From Marinobacter litoralis (GTDB lineage Bacteria > Pseudomonadota > Gammaproteobacteria > Pseudomonadales > Oleiphilaceae), in the NCBI RefSeq assembly GCF_016427555.1, contig NZ_JAELVS010000001.1:558001-622000 (forward strand): a stretch of 64,000 nucleotides of DNA, read 5' to 3'. Positions within the stretch are counted from its first letter, which is position 1, and each line of letters opens with the position of its first letter. Under the pieces are notes generated by a model that saw only the letters and a list, made by a program, of their open reading frames with translations, ran no database searches and was not told where the DNA came from. The position numbers and the translations under genes are program-made. Below, one piece after another: positions 49,785-58,254 of the stretch.

Positions 49785-50732
49785 ATGAGACTCCCGCCTC
49801 TGAAAGCGCTACCGGTGTTCGAAGCGGTTGCCCGGCTGACCAGTTTTTCCGCGGCGGCCGAGGAACTGTCGATCACCCAAAGTGCCGTGAGCCACCAGAT
49901 CAAACAGCTGGAAACCTATCTTGGTGAGCCTTTGTTCTGGCGTTCCGGACGGGTGGTAACGCTGACGGACGAAGGGCGCCAGTATTTCGATGCCATTGGC
50001 TCGGCGTTGCTGCAGATCGAACGGGCCAGTGAGCAGTTGTTGGGGCATGAAGAGTCGCGGCTGCGGTTGTCGGTATTCAGTTCTTTTGCGGTGCGTTGGC
50101 TGGTGCCCCGGTTGCCGGATTTGCAGCGTTTGCACCCGCAGATTGATCTGGCGCTGGAGATGAGCAGCCAGAATCCCGTGTTGTCGGACCGAGTCGCGGA
50201 TTGCTTTATCACCATTTACACCTCGGCACCGGCCTACAGCTACGAACATCTCTACACCGAGCGACTGTTCCCGGTGTGCAGTCAGGATTACTGGCAGCGG
50301 ATACAACGGGAAATGGGCTGGGACGCAGAACCCGACGCCCGCAGTGAGTTGGTTATTTCTCCGGAGCAGATTGCGCAATTTCCTTTGTTATCGACTCACA
50401 GTATTTTCAACAGGCCGGCCGGTGATTGGGCCGCGTGGTTTCGCGCGGTGGATCAATCTCTGCCCGGCGGCACCCGGGTTCAGCACTTCAGCCACATGTT
50501 GCTGGCTCTGGAAGCGGCACGGTTTAATCAGGGTATCGCGCTGACTAACGATTACATGCTCAGCACCCGCCAAGACTCGGAAGACTTCGTGCGGCTACCG
50601 GCCCATGCGGTCGTGACCGGCGATAAGTTCTATTTTGCCTGGAAGACCAGTCGCCGCCGGGAGCGGGGGATTCAAACGCTACGGCGTTGGCTGGTGGATG
50701 AAGCCATCCGGGGAGGATTGAGGGGCGAGTGA
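49785..50732 (+). CDS. LysR-family regulator (GcvA-like)
   Basis: This 315-residue LysR regulator begins LPPLKALPVFEAVARLTSFS and has the HTH ITQSAVSHQIKQLETYLGEP, typical of the GcvA/AmpR subgroup, and a C-terminal substrate-binding domain. It is divergent from the DMT transporter gene, so it may control it. The AT-rich 134-bp gap contains candidate T-N11-A sites, but I cannot pick one. The 3' neighbour FadE is convergent, with 18 bp between the stop codons. Confidence 0.92.
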   Translation: MRLPPLKALPVFEAVARLTSFSAAAEELSITQSAVSHQIKQLETYLGEPLFWRSGRVVTLTDEGRQYFDAIGSALLQIERASEQLLGHEESRLRLSVFSSFAVRWLVPRLPDLQRLHPQIDLALEMSSQNPVLSDRVADCFITIYTSAPAYSYEHLYTERLFPVCSQDYWQRIQREMGWDAEPDARSELVISPEQIAQFPLLSTHSIFNRPAGDWAAWFRAVDQSLPGGTRVQHFSHMLLALEAARFNQGIALTNDYMLSTRQDSEDFVRLPAHAVVTGDKFYFAWKTSRRRERGIQTLRRWLVDEAIRGGLRGE

Positions 50733-50750
50733 ACGCCCCTCGATCAGGAC

Positions 50751-53255
50751 TTAGTGCTTTTTCTTGGGTCGTTCGACTACTTTGCGCTTGCCCTTGGCGG
50801 TTTTCGCCAGAGATTTCAGGCCATCCGGTTCAAACGCATCGACCCGAATCACGTCATACAGCGCGGTCAGCGCCTCTTCCAGTTTCGGGCATTCGTCGGC
50901 GGTCACGATGCCTTGGGCGCAAGCCCAGTCCACCAGTTCTTTGCGTTGGTGACCCATCAGCAGCGCAATGCCATCCAGCTCATCCTCATTGCGGTTGCGA
51001 ATGGCTTCGTGCAGGCGCTGGCGCATTTCATGGGTTTCGTTAGCCAGATTGTAGGCATTCAGCACGCGCCCTAACGGATCGTTCGGGTCTTGAGTGGTGA
51101 AGGTGCCACGGCTCACCCGCTGACGCGCCGGAGTGTCATCCACGATGCTGGCGGCCACTTTCGCGCCCAGCTTGTCGTCCGGGCCATTCAGGCCCGTAGC
51201 GCCCAGCGGGAACACCAGAATGCGCAGCGGCCAGCGCAGTGCCGGCACCGGGAAGTTGATGATGGCTTCGCGCATGGAATTTTGCAGATCATGCAGGCAG
51301 GTTTGCAGGCTCCATTCCACAAGATCCCGCTGATTTTCCGGGTAACCTTCTTCGTGCCATTGCTTGATCACCGCCGTGGCGTAGTACAGCTGCACCAGAC
51401 AGTCGGCCATGCGGCCAGAGAGCCGTTGCCGGGCTTTCAGGCCACCGCCTACTGTCAGCAGCGTGACATCGGTCATCATGGCGAAGGCGGCCGAGAACCG
51501 GCCAAGCTGGCGATAGTAACCCTGGATATCACCCTGTCTCGGGGTGGTTTCCAGCAGCCCTTTGGTGAGGCCCAGTACGAAGGCCCGCAACGAGTTTCGG
51601 GTGGTGTGGGCCAGGTGATTGTAGAAAATACCGTCAAACTTCCGGGTGGCGGCCTCTTGATCTTCCATGCCGGCGGCTTCGATTTCGTCCACGATGAACG
51701 GGTGGCAGCGAATGGAGCCCTGGCCAAAGATCATCAGGCTGCGGGTCAGAATGTTCGCACCCTCTACCGTGATGCCGATCGGCACCGCTTGATAGGCGCG
51801 AGCGAGGAAGTTGCGGGGGCCGGTGATCACGCCGCGGCCTGCCACAATATCCATGGCGTGGTTAATGACTTCGCGCATCAGATCGGTGTTGCGATACTTC
51901 AAGACCGCCGAAGGCACGGCCGGGCGCACGCCACGGTCAAGCATACCGACGGTGAGCAGGCGCGCGGCATCCATCATGTAAGTGTAGCCTGCGATGGGTT
52001 CGAGAGCTTCCTGAACCCCTTCAAACTGGCTGATGGTGCGGCCAAACTGCTCCCGGGTGAAGGCGTAAGAGCCGGTGGCCAAACTGGCAAGCTTGCCGGC
52101 ACCGGTACCCAAGGCCGGAAGTGAGATCGAGCGGCCGATGGACAAGCATTCCAGTAGCATGGTCCAGCCTTTGCCGAGCATGTCCTGGCCGCCAATGACC
52201 TGTTCCATCGGAATGAACACTTCGGTGCCCCAGGTAGGCCCGTTCATAAACACGGTGTTCATGGGCAAGTGACGTGTACCGGCATTCACGCCCTCGGTAT
52301 CCCGGGGCACCAGCACACAGGTCACGCCGATTTCGTCTTGTTCGCCGAGCAGGTGTTCCGGATCGTAAACCTTGATGGCGAGGCCAATCAGAGTGGCGAC
52401 CGGTGCCAGCGTGATGTAGCGCTTGTTCCAGGTGACCTTCAGCCCCATCACTTCTTCGCCGTTCCACTGCCCTTTGCAGACGATGCCTTTATCTGGGATG
52501 GCACCGGCGTCGGAGCCGGCGATGGGCGAGGTCAGGGCAAAGCAGGGAATTTCGTCGCCGCCGGCGAGGCGGGGCAGGTAATGTTGCTTCTGGTCTTCGG
52601 TGCCGTAGTGCATCAGCAACTCGCCCGGGCCCAGAGAGTTAGGCACCATCACGGTGACGGCAGCTGACACACTGCGGGTGGAGATTTTCATGACGATTTC
52701 GGAATGGGCGGTGTTAGAGAAGCCCTTGCCGCCGTCTTCTTTCGGGATCACCAAGCCGAAAAAACCGTTCTTGCGTATGAACGCCCAGACGTCCTCGGGC
52801 AGATCGTAATTTTCGTGGGTGATCTGCCAGTCATCCAGCATTTTGCAGAGTTCTTCCACCGGGCCGTCGAGGAAGGCTTGTTCTTCGCTGGTGAGGTGTG
52901 CCGGTGCAGCATCCAACAGTTTGTTCCATTCCGGTTTACCGGAAAACAACTCGCCGTCCCAATCTACCGAGCCGGATTTCAGGGCTTCTTCTTCTGTAGA
53001 GGACAGCTTGGGCAAACGGCCACGGACCCAACCCAGCAACGGACGGCTGAGTTTTTCCCGGCGCAGGTCACTGGGCAGAACCACCAACAAAGCGAGCGCC
53101 AGTAACAAACCACCGATCAAAAAGCTGAGAATGTGCCAGTCGTCTTGCGCTACCCCCACCAAGGTGGCAGCCGACAAAACAATCGCAGCGGTTTTCCCGC
53201 CAATGCTGAAATAAATCAGCACCAAAGCACTGAGAACAAGAAGCAGAACGCTCAA
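50751..53255 (-). CDS. fadE: Acyl-CoA dehydrogenase FadE
   Basis: This is the large-type acyl-CoA dehydrogenase of beta-oxidation, 834 residues. It has one or two N-terminal membrane helices (LLLVLSALVLIYFSIGG, HILSFLIGGLLLALALLVVL), an acyl-CoA dehydrogenase core from about residue 110 (FGLVIPKEDGGKGFSNTAHS, CFALTSPIAGSDAGAIPDKG, ITVEGANILTRSLMIFGQG) and the FadE-specific C-terminal domain of about 300 residues. E. coli FadE is 814 residues. The C-terminus is basic. No other beta-oxidation gene is adjacent; it seems monocistronic. Confidence 0.95.
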   Translation of the reverse strand: MSVLLLVLSALVLIYFSIGGKTAAIVLSAATLVGVAQDDWHILSFLIGGLLLALALLVVLPSDLRREKLSRPLLGWVRGRLPKLSSTEEEALKSGSVDWDGELFSGKPEWNKLLDAAPAHLTSEEQAFLDGPVEELCKMLDDWQITHENYDLPEDVWAFIRKNGFFGLVIPKEDGGKGFSNTAHSEIVMKISTRSVSAAVTVMVPNSLGPGELLMHYGTEDQKQHYLPRLAGGDEIPCFALTSPIAGSDAGAIPDKGIVCKGQWNGEEVMGLKVTWNKRYITLAPVATLIGLAIKVYDPEHLLGEQDEIGVTCVLVPRDTEGVNAGTRHLPMNTVFMNGPTWGTEVFIPMEQVIGGQDMLGKGWTMLLECLSIGRSISLPALGTGAGKLASLATGSYAFTREQFGRTISQFEGVQEALEPIAGYTYMMDAARLLTVGMLDRGVRPAVPSAVLKYRNTDLMREVINHAMDIVAGRGVITGPRNFLARAYQAVPIGITVEGANILTRSLMIFGQGSIRCHPFIVDEIEAAGMEDQEAATRKFDGIFYNHLAHTTRNSLRAFVLGLTKGLLETTPRQGDIQGYYRQLGRFSAAFAMMTDVTLLTVGGGLKARQRLSGRMADCLVQLYYATAVIKQWHEEGYPENQRDLVEWSLQTCLHDLQNSMREAIINFPVPALRWPLRILVFPLGATGLNGPDDKLGAKVAASIVDDTPARQRVSRGTFTTQDPNDPLGRVLNAYNLANETHEMRQRLHEAIRNRNEDELDGIALLMGHQRKELVDWACAQGIVTADECPKLEEALTALYDVIRVDAFEPDGLKSLAKTAKGKRKVVERPKKKH

Positions 53256-53334
53256 GGGAAGACCTCCGTATCGGTTTTGAAATCAGCAAGCTGAGCTCTA
53301 ACCATCGGCCATAAAAAGCGTTGTTGCAAGTTGC

Positions 53335-54222
53335 CTAGACGTAACCTGCAGCGAACACCAGGCCCAGTACGACCGGCATTACCACCAGGCTGCCCAGATT
53401 GCTGATGAGCACCAGCGACGCGACTTTGTGAGGCTCCTGGCGATACTGTTCGGCCACCATATAGTTCAGAACCGCCGGTGGCAGGGCCGCAAAAACCCAA
53501 AGCGCGGCGACCTGCAGGCCCGGAAGGTCGAGCAGGGCAATGAGTGGCCACGCCAGTACCAGCCCGCTGAGAGGGCAGGCAATGGCGCCGATCATCCCGA
53601 GTTTCCAGTCGCTGAAATCGACATCCAGCATGCGTACGCCGAGGGCGAACAACATCAGCGGAATACACACGCCGCCGAGCATGTTCAGCGCTTCCAACAG
53701 CCAGCTGGGCAGCGCCACGCCGCTGAAATTCACCACTAGGCCGGCGATGCTGGCAAACACGATAGGTTGGCGCAGGCGTTTCAGTACGGAGGTGTGCGGG
53801 TCCAGCATGTACAGACCGACGGAGAAGTGCAGCAGCATTTCCACAATGAACAACACGATGGCCGCAGGCAGTGCCGCTTCGCCAAAGGCCAGCACCAGTA
53901 GCGGAATGCCCATGTTGCCCGAGTTGTTGAACATCATGGGTGGCAGAAAGGTTTTCAGGTTCAGATCCAGTACCCGGGCTAACGGGTAGAGAATCAAGCC
54001 CGAGCCCAGCACCACTACGGTTGCGGCCAGCGCCAGCCAGCCGTAATCCTGCAGGGGCGCTTGCTGGTCGGCCAGTACCGCAAACACCAGCATGGGCACA
54101 AACAGCTCCATGTTGAGCACATTAAGGCCCTGAATATCTGGCGTGCGGTAACGCCCGTACAAAGCTCCGCAGCCTGCAATCAGGAATACGGGTAGCATGG
54201 TGGCCAGTATTTGCGCGATCAT
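53335..54222 (-). CDS. AEC-family auxin-efflux-carrier-like transporter
   Basis: This membrane protein of about 295 residues has ten helices in two halves and the AEC pattern: IAGCGALYGRYRTPDIQGLN at the first helix, NMELFVPMLVFAVLADQ, then MMFNNSGNMGIPLLVLAFGE, the conserved Asn-Gly-Pro region, and LPPAVLNYMVAEQYRQEP near the end. Substrates of bacterial AEC proteins include malonate and other carboxylates. I chose ATG 54222; the frame extends to 54285 but those residues are hydrophilic and unlikely. It is divergent from the aminotransferase gene, and the start regions are only 90 bp apart. Confidence 0.9.
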   Translation of the reverse strand: MIAQILATMLPVFLIAGCGALYGRYRTPDIQGLNVLNMELFVPMLVFAVLADQQAPLQDYGWLALAATVVVLGSGLILYPLARVLDLNLKTFLPPMMFNNSGNMGIPLLVLAFGEAALPAAIVLFIVEMLLHFSVGLYMLDPHTSVLKRLRQPIVFASIAGLVVNFSGVALPSWLLEALNMLGGVCIPLMLFALGVRMLDVDFSDWKLGMIGAIACPLSGLVLAWPLIALLDLPGLQVAALWVFAALPPAVLNYMVAEQYRQEPHKVASLVLISNLGSLVVMPVVLGLVFAAGYV

Positions 54223-54311
54223 AAATTTTCCGGTGCGGGCTGCGATAAAACCAAGCAGGTTCGCAATTCTGAACGGTTTCGACAAGTAGCGGTTAGTAAC
54301 GCTGATGGGGA

Positions 54312-55499
54312 ATGACAGTAGCTATGGATTTTGACCAGCCGATACAACGAGAAAACACCGCCTCGGTGAAGTTTGACGTACGTAAGGCAGTGTTTGGCCG
54401 CGACGACGTGATTCCGGTGTGGGTCGCGGATATGGATTTTCCCGCGCCGGAGGCGGTCACCACCGCTTTGAAAGCCCGGGCTGAGCATCCGGTGTACGGT
54501 TACACGATTTTTCCGGACAGCCTTTATCAGTCGATCATGGATTGGTTTGCCCGGCGTCACAACTGGCGGATCGAGAAAGACTGGATTCTCATGGCGCCGG
54601 GCGTGGTGCCTTCGCTGCATGCGGCCTGCATGGCCTATGCCGCCGCCGGTGAAGGGGTGATCATCCAGCCGCCGGTGTACCCGCCGTTTTTCAGCTCTGT
54701 CAAACAGAGTGGCCGCGTGGTGATTGAGAATCCCTTGGTGCAGGACGCGGAAACCGGCCAATACCGCATGGATCTGGCGCATCTGGAGCTATGTGCAGCC
54801 CGGCCGGATGCCCGCGTTCTGATGTTTTGCTCGCCTCATAATCCGGTCGGCCGGGTGTGGACGGAAGACGAATTAAAGGCGGTTCTTGAGATCGCCCGCC
54901 GGCATCAGCTGACGGTGCTGACCGACGAGATCCACTGTGATCTGGTGTATCCGGACAAACCCGCTCATACCATGCTGGCCCGGTTGGCGGATGACGGGGA
55001 TGCTCTGGTAACGGCCATTGCCCCAAGCAAGAGTTTCAACATGCCCGGCTTGGGATTGTCTGCACTGGTGATTCCAGACGCTGAACGCCGAAAGGCCATG
55101 AAGGCGGTGTTCGACTCTTTGCATTTGCCTCAGTGTAATCCGTTCAGCGTAGCGGGCTTTGAAGCGGGTTACCGGCACGGTGGTGAATGGCTGGATCAGC
55201 TTATGCGGTATCTGCAGACCAACCGGGATTATGTGATCGAGCAGGTTGCCAAACGCTGGCCGGATATCCGGGTATCAGCGCCTGAAGGCACTTACCTGAT
55301 GTGGCTGGACTGCCGGGAGTTGGGGCTGGACGATACCGGGCTGAAACGGTTCTTTGTGCAAAATGCGGGGGTGGGCATGAACCCGGGCATTACCTTTGGT
55401 GAGCCGGGTAGCGGTTTTATGAGGCTCAACATAGGTTGCCCGCGGGCGGTACTGGAACAGGTATTGGCTCGGGTGGAGTCGGCCCTGGCGCAGCGTTAA
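54312..55499 (+). CDS. PatB/MalY-type PLP C-S lyase / aminotransferase
   Basis: This 395-residue fold-type I PLP enzyme of the MalY/PatB group cleaves cystathionine or cysteine conjugates. Marks: VIPVWVADMDFPAPEAVTTA (the PatB N-terminal signature), VYGYTIFPDSLYQSIMDWF, CSPHNPVGRVWTEDELKAVL, LTDEIHCDLVYP, and the PLP lysine in APSKSFNMPGLGLSALVI. The start is ATG 54312 or ATG 54324; both are possible. A divergent AEC transporter gene lies next to it. It is followed by a convergent DMT gene 6 bp downstream. Confidence 0.93.
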   Translation: MTVAMDFDQPIQRENTASVKFDVRKAVFGRDDVIPVWVADMDFPAPEAVTTALKARAEHPVYGYTIFPDSLYQSIMDWFARRHNWRIEKDWILMAPGVVPSLHAACMAYAAAGEGVIIQPPVYPPFFSSVKQSGRVVIENPLVQDAETGQYRMDLAHLELCAARPDARVLMFCSPHNPVGRVWTEDELKAVLEIARRHQLTVLTDEIHCDLVYPDKPAHTMLARLADDGDALVTAIAPSKSFNMPGLGLSALVIPDAERRKAMKAVFDSLHLPQCNPFSVAGFEAGYRHGGEWLDQLMRYLQTNRDYVIEQVAKRWPDIRVSAPEGTYLMWLDCRELGLDDTGLKRFFVQNAGVGMNPGITFGEPGSGFMRLNIGCPRAVLEQVLARVESALAQR

Positions 55500-55505
55500 G
55501 GCGAA

Positions 55506-56435
55506 TTAAACCGGCAGGCGCCGCCCCACTCGGGTTGCCAGCAGCAACCCGGATAGAATCAGCGCGCCGCCAATCAGATGAGGCGCACCCAGCGCTTCAT
55601 CCAGAAACACGCTGGCCAGAATAGAAGCAAACACCGGCACCAGATACATGAAAATGGCAGCTTTGGCGGGGCCAATCTGCTGCACGCCATAGTTCCAGAA
55701 ACCGTAGGCCAGAATGCCGGGGAAGATGGCGAAGTACAGCAGCGGCAGCGCGGTGTCTCCAGACCAGCTGAAACCGCCGGAAAAGAACACAACATCGGCG
55801 AGATAGAATGGGAACAGAACGCCACTGCCCAGCAGAATCTGGGTGGTAAGAAAGGTCAACGGAGGCAGTGGTACGGCCTGCCTCCGGAGCAGCACCGAAA
55901 ACAATCCCCAACTGGCTACTGCCGCGACCATAATCAGGTCGCCCGGTTGCGCCTGCAGATTCAGCAAAATCGACAGATCGCCCTGCGCCACCACCGTAAC
56001 GATCCCCAAAATGGCCAAACCAATACCCAGTGCCTGCAGGGGGCGGGTTTTGTCGCCCAATAAGATCCAGGCCAGCAGTGCCACGAAAATGGGAATGGTG
56101 GAGTTGATCAGTGCAATGTTGGTGGCGGTGGTGGTCAGCGCTGCGTAGTAAAGCAAGGAATTAAATGCCGCCACACTGAAGGTGGCCAACGCCAGCATGG
56201 AACCAAGGTGCTGGCGAATCACGTGCCGATGTCGCCAAACGCCAGGCAGGCCGAAAGGCAGCAGGATGCACAGGGCGATCACCCAGCGCCAGAATGACAT
56301 GGACAGCGGCGGAATGCTGTCTACCGTTCCCCGCGCGATGACCGCATTCCCGGCCCAAAACAGGGGCGTGAGTACCAAACCGATATAGGCCAGCCCCGGT
56401 GTGCGGGGCGCGATGCCGGCGTTCTCTGCAGCCAC
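55506..56435 (-). CDS. EamA/DMT-family transporter
   Basis: This ten-helix transporter of 309 residues has a first helix PLFWAGNAVIARGTVDSIPP, the classic EamA opening (FWAGNxxxAR). The end of the first repeat reads TTTATNIALINSTIPIFVAL, and the second half ends YLVPVFASILASVFLDEALG. Export of amino acids or their relatives is typical. It is convergent with the PatB gene and is followed in the same direction by the AstE-like gene 41 bp away downstream. It is the third DMT transporter in this window. Confidence 0.9.
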   Translation of the reverse strand: MAAENAGIAPRTPGLAYIGLVLTPLFWAGNAVIARGTVDSIPPLSMSFWRWVIALCILLPFGLPGVWRHRHVIRQHLGSMLALATFSVAAFNSLLYYAALTTTATNIALINSTIPIFVALLAWILLGDKTRPLQALGIGLAILGIVTVVAQGDLSILLNLQAQPGDLIMVAAVASWGLFSVLLRRQAVPLPPLTFLTTQILLGSGVLFPFYLADVVFFSGGFSWSGDTALPLLYFAIFPGILAYGFWNYGVQQIGPAKAAIFMYLVPVFASILASVFLDEALGAPHLIGGALILSGLLLATRVGRRLPV

Positions 56436-56476
56436 GTAGTCATCCTTCAGGCTCAGTGCATTAAACGCCTAGCATA

Positions 56477-57904
56477 CTACTCTCCCGGAACTTCTGCCTC
56501 TGTACCAATGTGGTAGGCCGCAAAACCTGCCATCACCACTTGATCCACCGCCATACCGATCACGCGGCCATTGGCATTCGAGCGAATCGGGTATTGCTCG
56601 TTGGTGATGGGGTCTGACACGTAACCAAGGATTTCCCCTTCGGACACGCGATCGCCCAAGGCCACTTCGCTGAACAGAATGCCGCCGTGCTGGGCACGAA
56701 TCCACAACGAGTCGTAGTACACCGGTTGTGGGTCGCCCCAAACAAACATGCGAGAGATCATGCCGTGCTTTTCCATCAGACTGTTCAGGCTGTTGACGCC
56801 GGCTTTGATCTGGTGCTCCTGAATGCGCAGCGACTCGCCGGCTTCCAGTGTGACCGCGCGGATGCCCGCGTTGACCGCGGCGGTTCGCAACATGCCTTCC
56901 GAGCCCGAGCTGTGTACCACCGCCATGCGGTCAAAGCCCTTGGTGAATTCTGCCACCTCCGGGTTGTTCATGTCGGCGCGCAGTTGCGGCAAGTTGGTGC
57001 GTTTCAGCGATCCGGTGTGGATATCCACCAACATGTCGCAATGGCGAATGACACTGTTGAACAGCGAATGGGCGATGCGGTCGGCCAGCGTACCGTCGGG
57101 GCGGCCCGGGAAGTAACGGTTCAGGTCGCGACGATCGGGCAGGTAGCGGCTGCCTTGCTGGAAACCGGTCAGATTCACAATGGGTACACCAACCACCTGG
57201 CCGCTCAATTTGGCCGGGTCCAGGTCGTACATGGCGCGCCGTACAATTTCGATGCCGTTCAATTCGTCACCATGGATTGCGCCGGTCAGGCACAGGGTCG
57301 GCCCGGCGTGGGCGCCGTTCACCACCAGAACCGGTGTAATCTGGGACAATCCGGCGATCTGGATGTTGGGCGACCAGGCCAGACGGGTCGAGGTGCCGGG
57401 CAGCACTTCTTTGCCCAAGATGGTGAAGGTTTCCGATGGAATGGGCTCGGATTCGGTAACTTCCGGCTGGCTTTCCTCGGTTGCCGTTGATTCGTCAGGC
57501 GCGGCAGAATCTGTGGCCGCAGCATCCGCCGGCTCCGTGTCAGGAGCGGGTTCTGGCTCCGGCTCCGGCATGGGCGCGACTTCTTTCAGATCCACATTGG
57601 GCGCGATTTTCCGCGGCTGCTGTGGTTTGGTTGGCGCGGGTTCTGCTTCAACGCTTTTGGTTGTTTCAGGCTCTGCGGGCGCTTTGGCCTTTGGCGATGT
57701 TTTCTTGGTGTTGTGCAGGGGTTCAGACTGAACCACATCTTCAACACTTTCATCCTCCGCCAACTGAGCGACCAGATTAACCGGCGGTTCCGAATCCGCC
57801 TCTGCATTTTGGCTATCGGCCGCTGCACCCGCCGATGTCATGGACAGAACCAAACAGGCGAGCCATGTGGGGGTGGTGCGGTTGTGATGACGTTGAAACA
57901 GCAT
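56477..57904 (-). CDS. Exported succinylglutamate desuccinylase / aspartoacylase-like protein
   Basis: This zinc carboxypeptidase-like protein has 475 residues. The N-terminus is a signal peptide (TWLACLVLSMTSAGAAA). A low-complexity linker of about 130 residues rich in Pro, Glu, Ala and Lys follows (for example KAPAEPETTKSVEAEPAPTK), then the AstE/AspA domain (residues 155-475). That domain has HGDELNGIEIVRRAM (His and Glu zinc ligands), RDLNRYFPGRP and LVDIHTGSLKRTNL (third ligand), ending in a beta-barrel. I chose ATG 57904, which has GAGGA upstream. Periplasmic location and linker are unusual for desuccinylases. The substrate is unknown. Confidence 0.87.
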   Translation of the reverse strand: MLFQRHHNRTTPTWLACLVLSMTSAGAAADSQNAEADSEPPVNLVAQLAEDESVEDVVQSEPLHNTKKTSPKAKAPAEPETTKSVEAEPAPTKPQQPRKIAPNVDLKEVAPMPEPEPEPAPDTEPADAAATDSAAPDESTATEESQPEVTESEPIPSETFTILGKEVLPGTSTRLAWSPNIQIAGLSQITPVLVVNGAHAGPTLCLTGAIHGDELNGIEIVRRAMYDLDPAKLSGQVVGVPIVNLTGFQQGSRYLPDRRDLNRYFPGRPDGTLADRIAHSLFNSVIRHCDMLVDIHTGSLKRTNLPQLRADMNNPEVAEFTKGFDRMAVVHSSGSEGMLRTAAVNAGIRAVTLEAGESLRIQEHQIKAGVNSLNSLMEKHGMISRMFVWGDPQPVYYDSLWIRAQHGGILFSEVALGDRVSEGEILGYVSDPITNEQYPIRSNANGRVIGMAVDQVVMAGFAAYHIGTEAEVPGE

Positions 57905-58087
57905 AAATCCTCGAGTACTTTGACCAAACGGCCCTAGGATAGGGCTCGCAGCGAACAATGAATACGGCTGTGAAGAAGCTGTAATGCCAGTTTCATGATT
58001 CCGGGCCGAATTCAAACCGCTGGTTGTGTATAACTAAACTATCTTTCAATCATAAGACCGTTATACCGAGACGAAGGAGAGAACTGT

Positions 58088-58246
58088 ATGGACCTTTTGC
58101 GTATTTTGATTGCGATTCTGTTACCGCCCTTGGGCGTGTTTTTGCAGGTGGGCCTTGGAAAACACTTCTGGATCAACATTCTGTTGACCATTCTCGGTTA
58201 CATTCCGGGCATTGTTCATGCGGTTTGGGTGATCGCCAAGAAATAG
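58088..58246 (+). CDS. yqaE: YqaE/Pmp3-family small membrane protein
   Basis: This is a 52-residue two-helix protolipid-type protein: MDLLRILIAILLPPLGVFLQ, then GKHFWINILLTILGYIPGIV with a short basic end. It matches YqaE/Pmp3 closely, including the Pro-Pro in helix 1 and the YIPG turn. AAGGAG lies 8 bases upstream of the ATG at 58088. Family members respond to salt and membrane stress. It is divergent from the AstE-like gene and convergent with the NUDIX-MBL gene; an inverted repeat (GCCCGGC/GCCGGGC) lies just after its stop. Confidence 0.92.
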   Translation: MDLLRILIAILLPPLGVFLQVGLGKHFWINILLTILGYIPGIVHAVWVIAKK

Positions 58247-58254
58247 CCCGGCGG

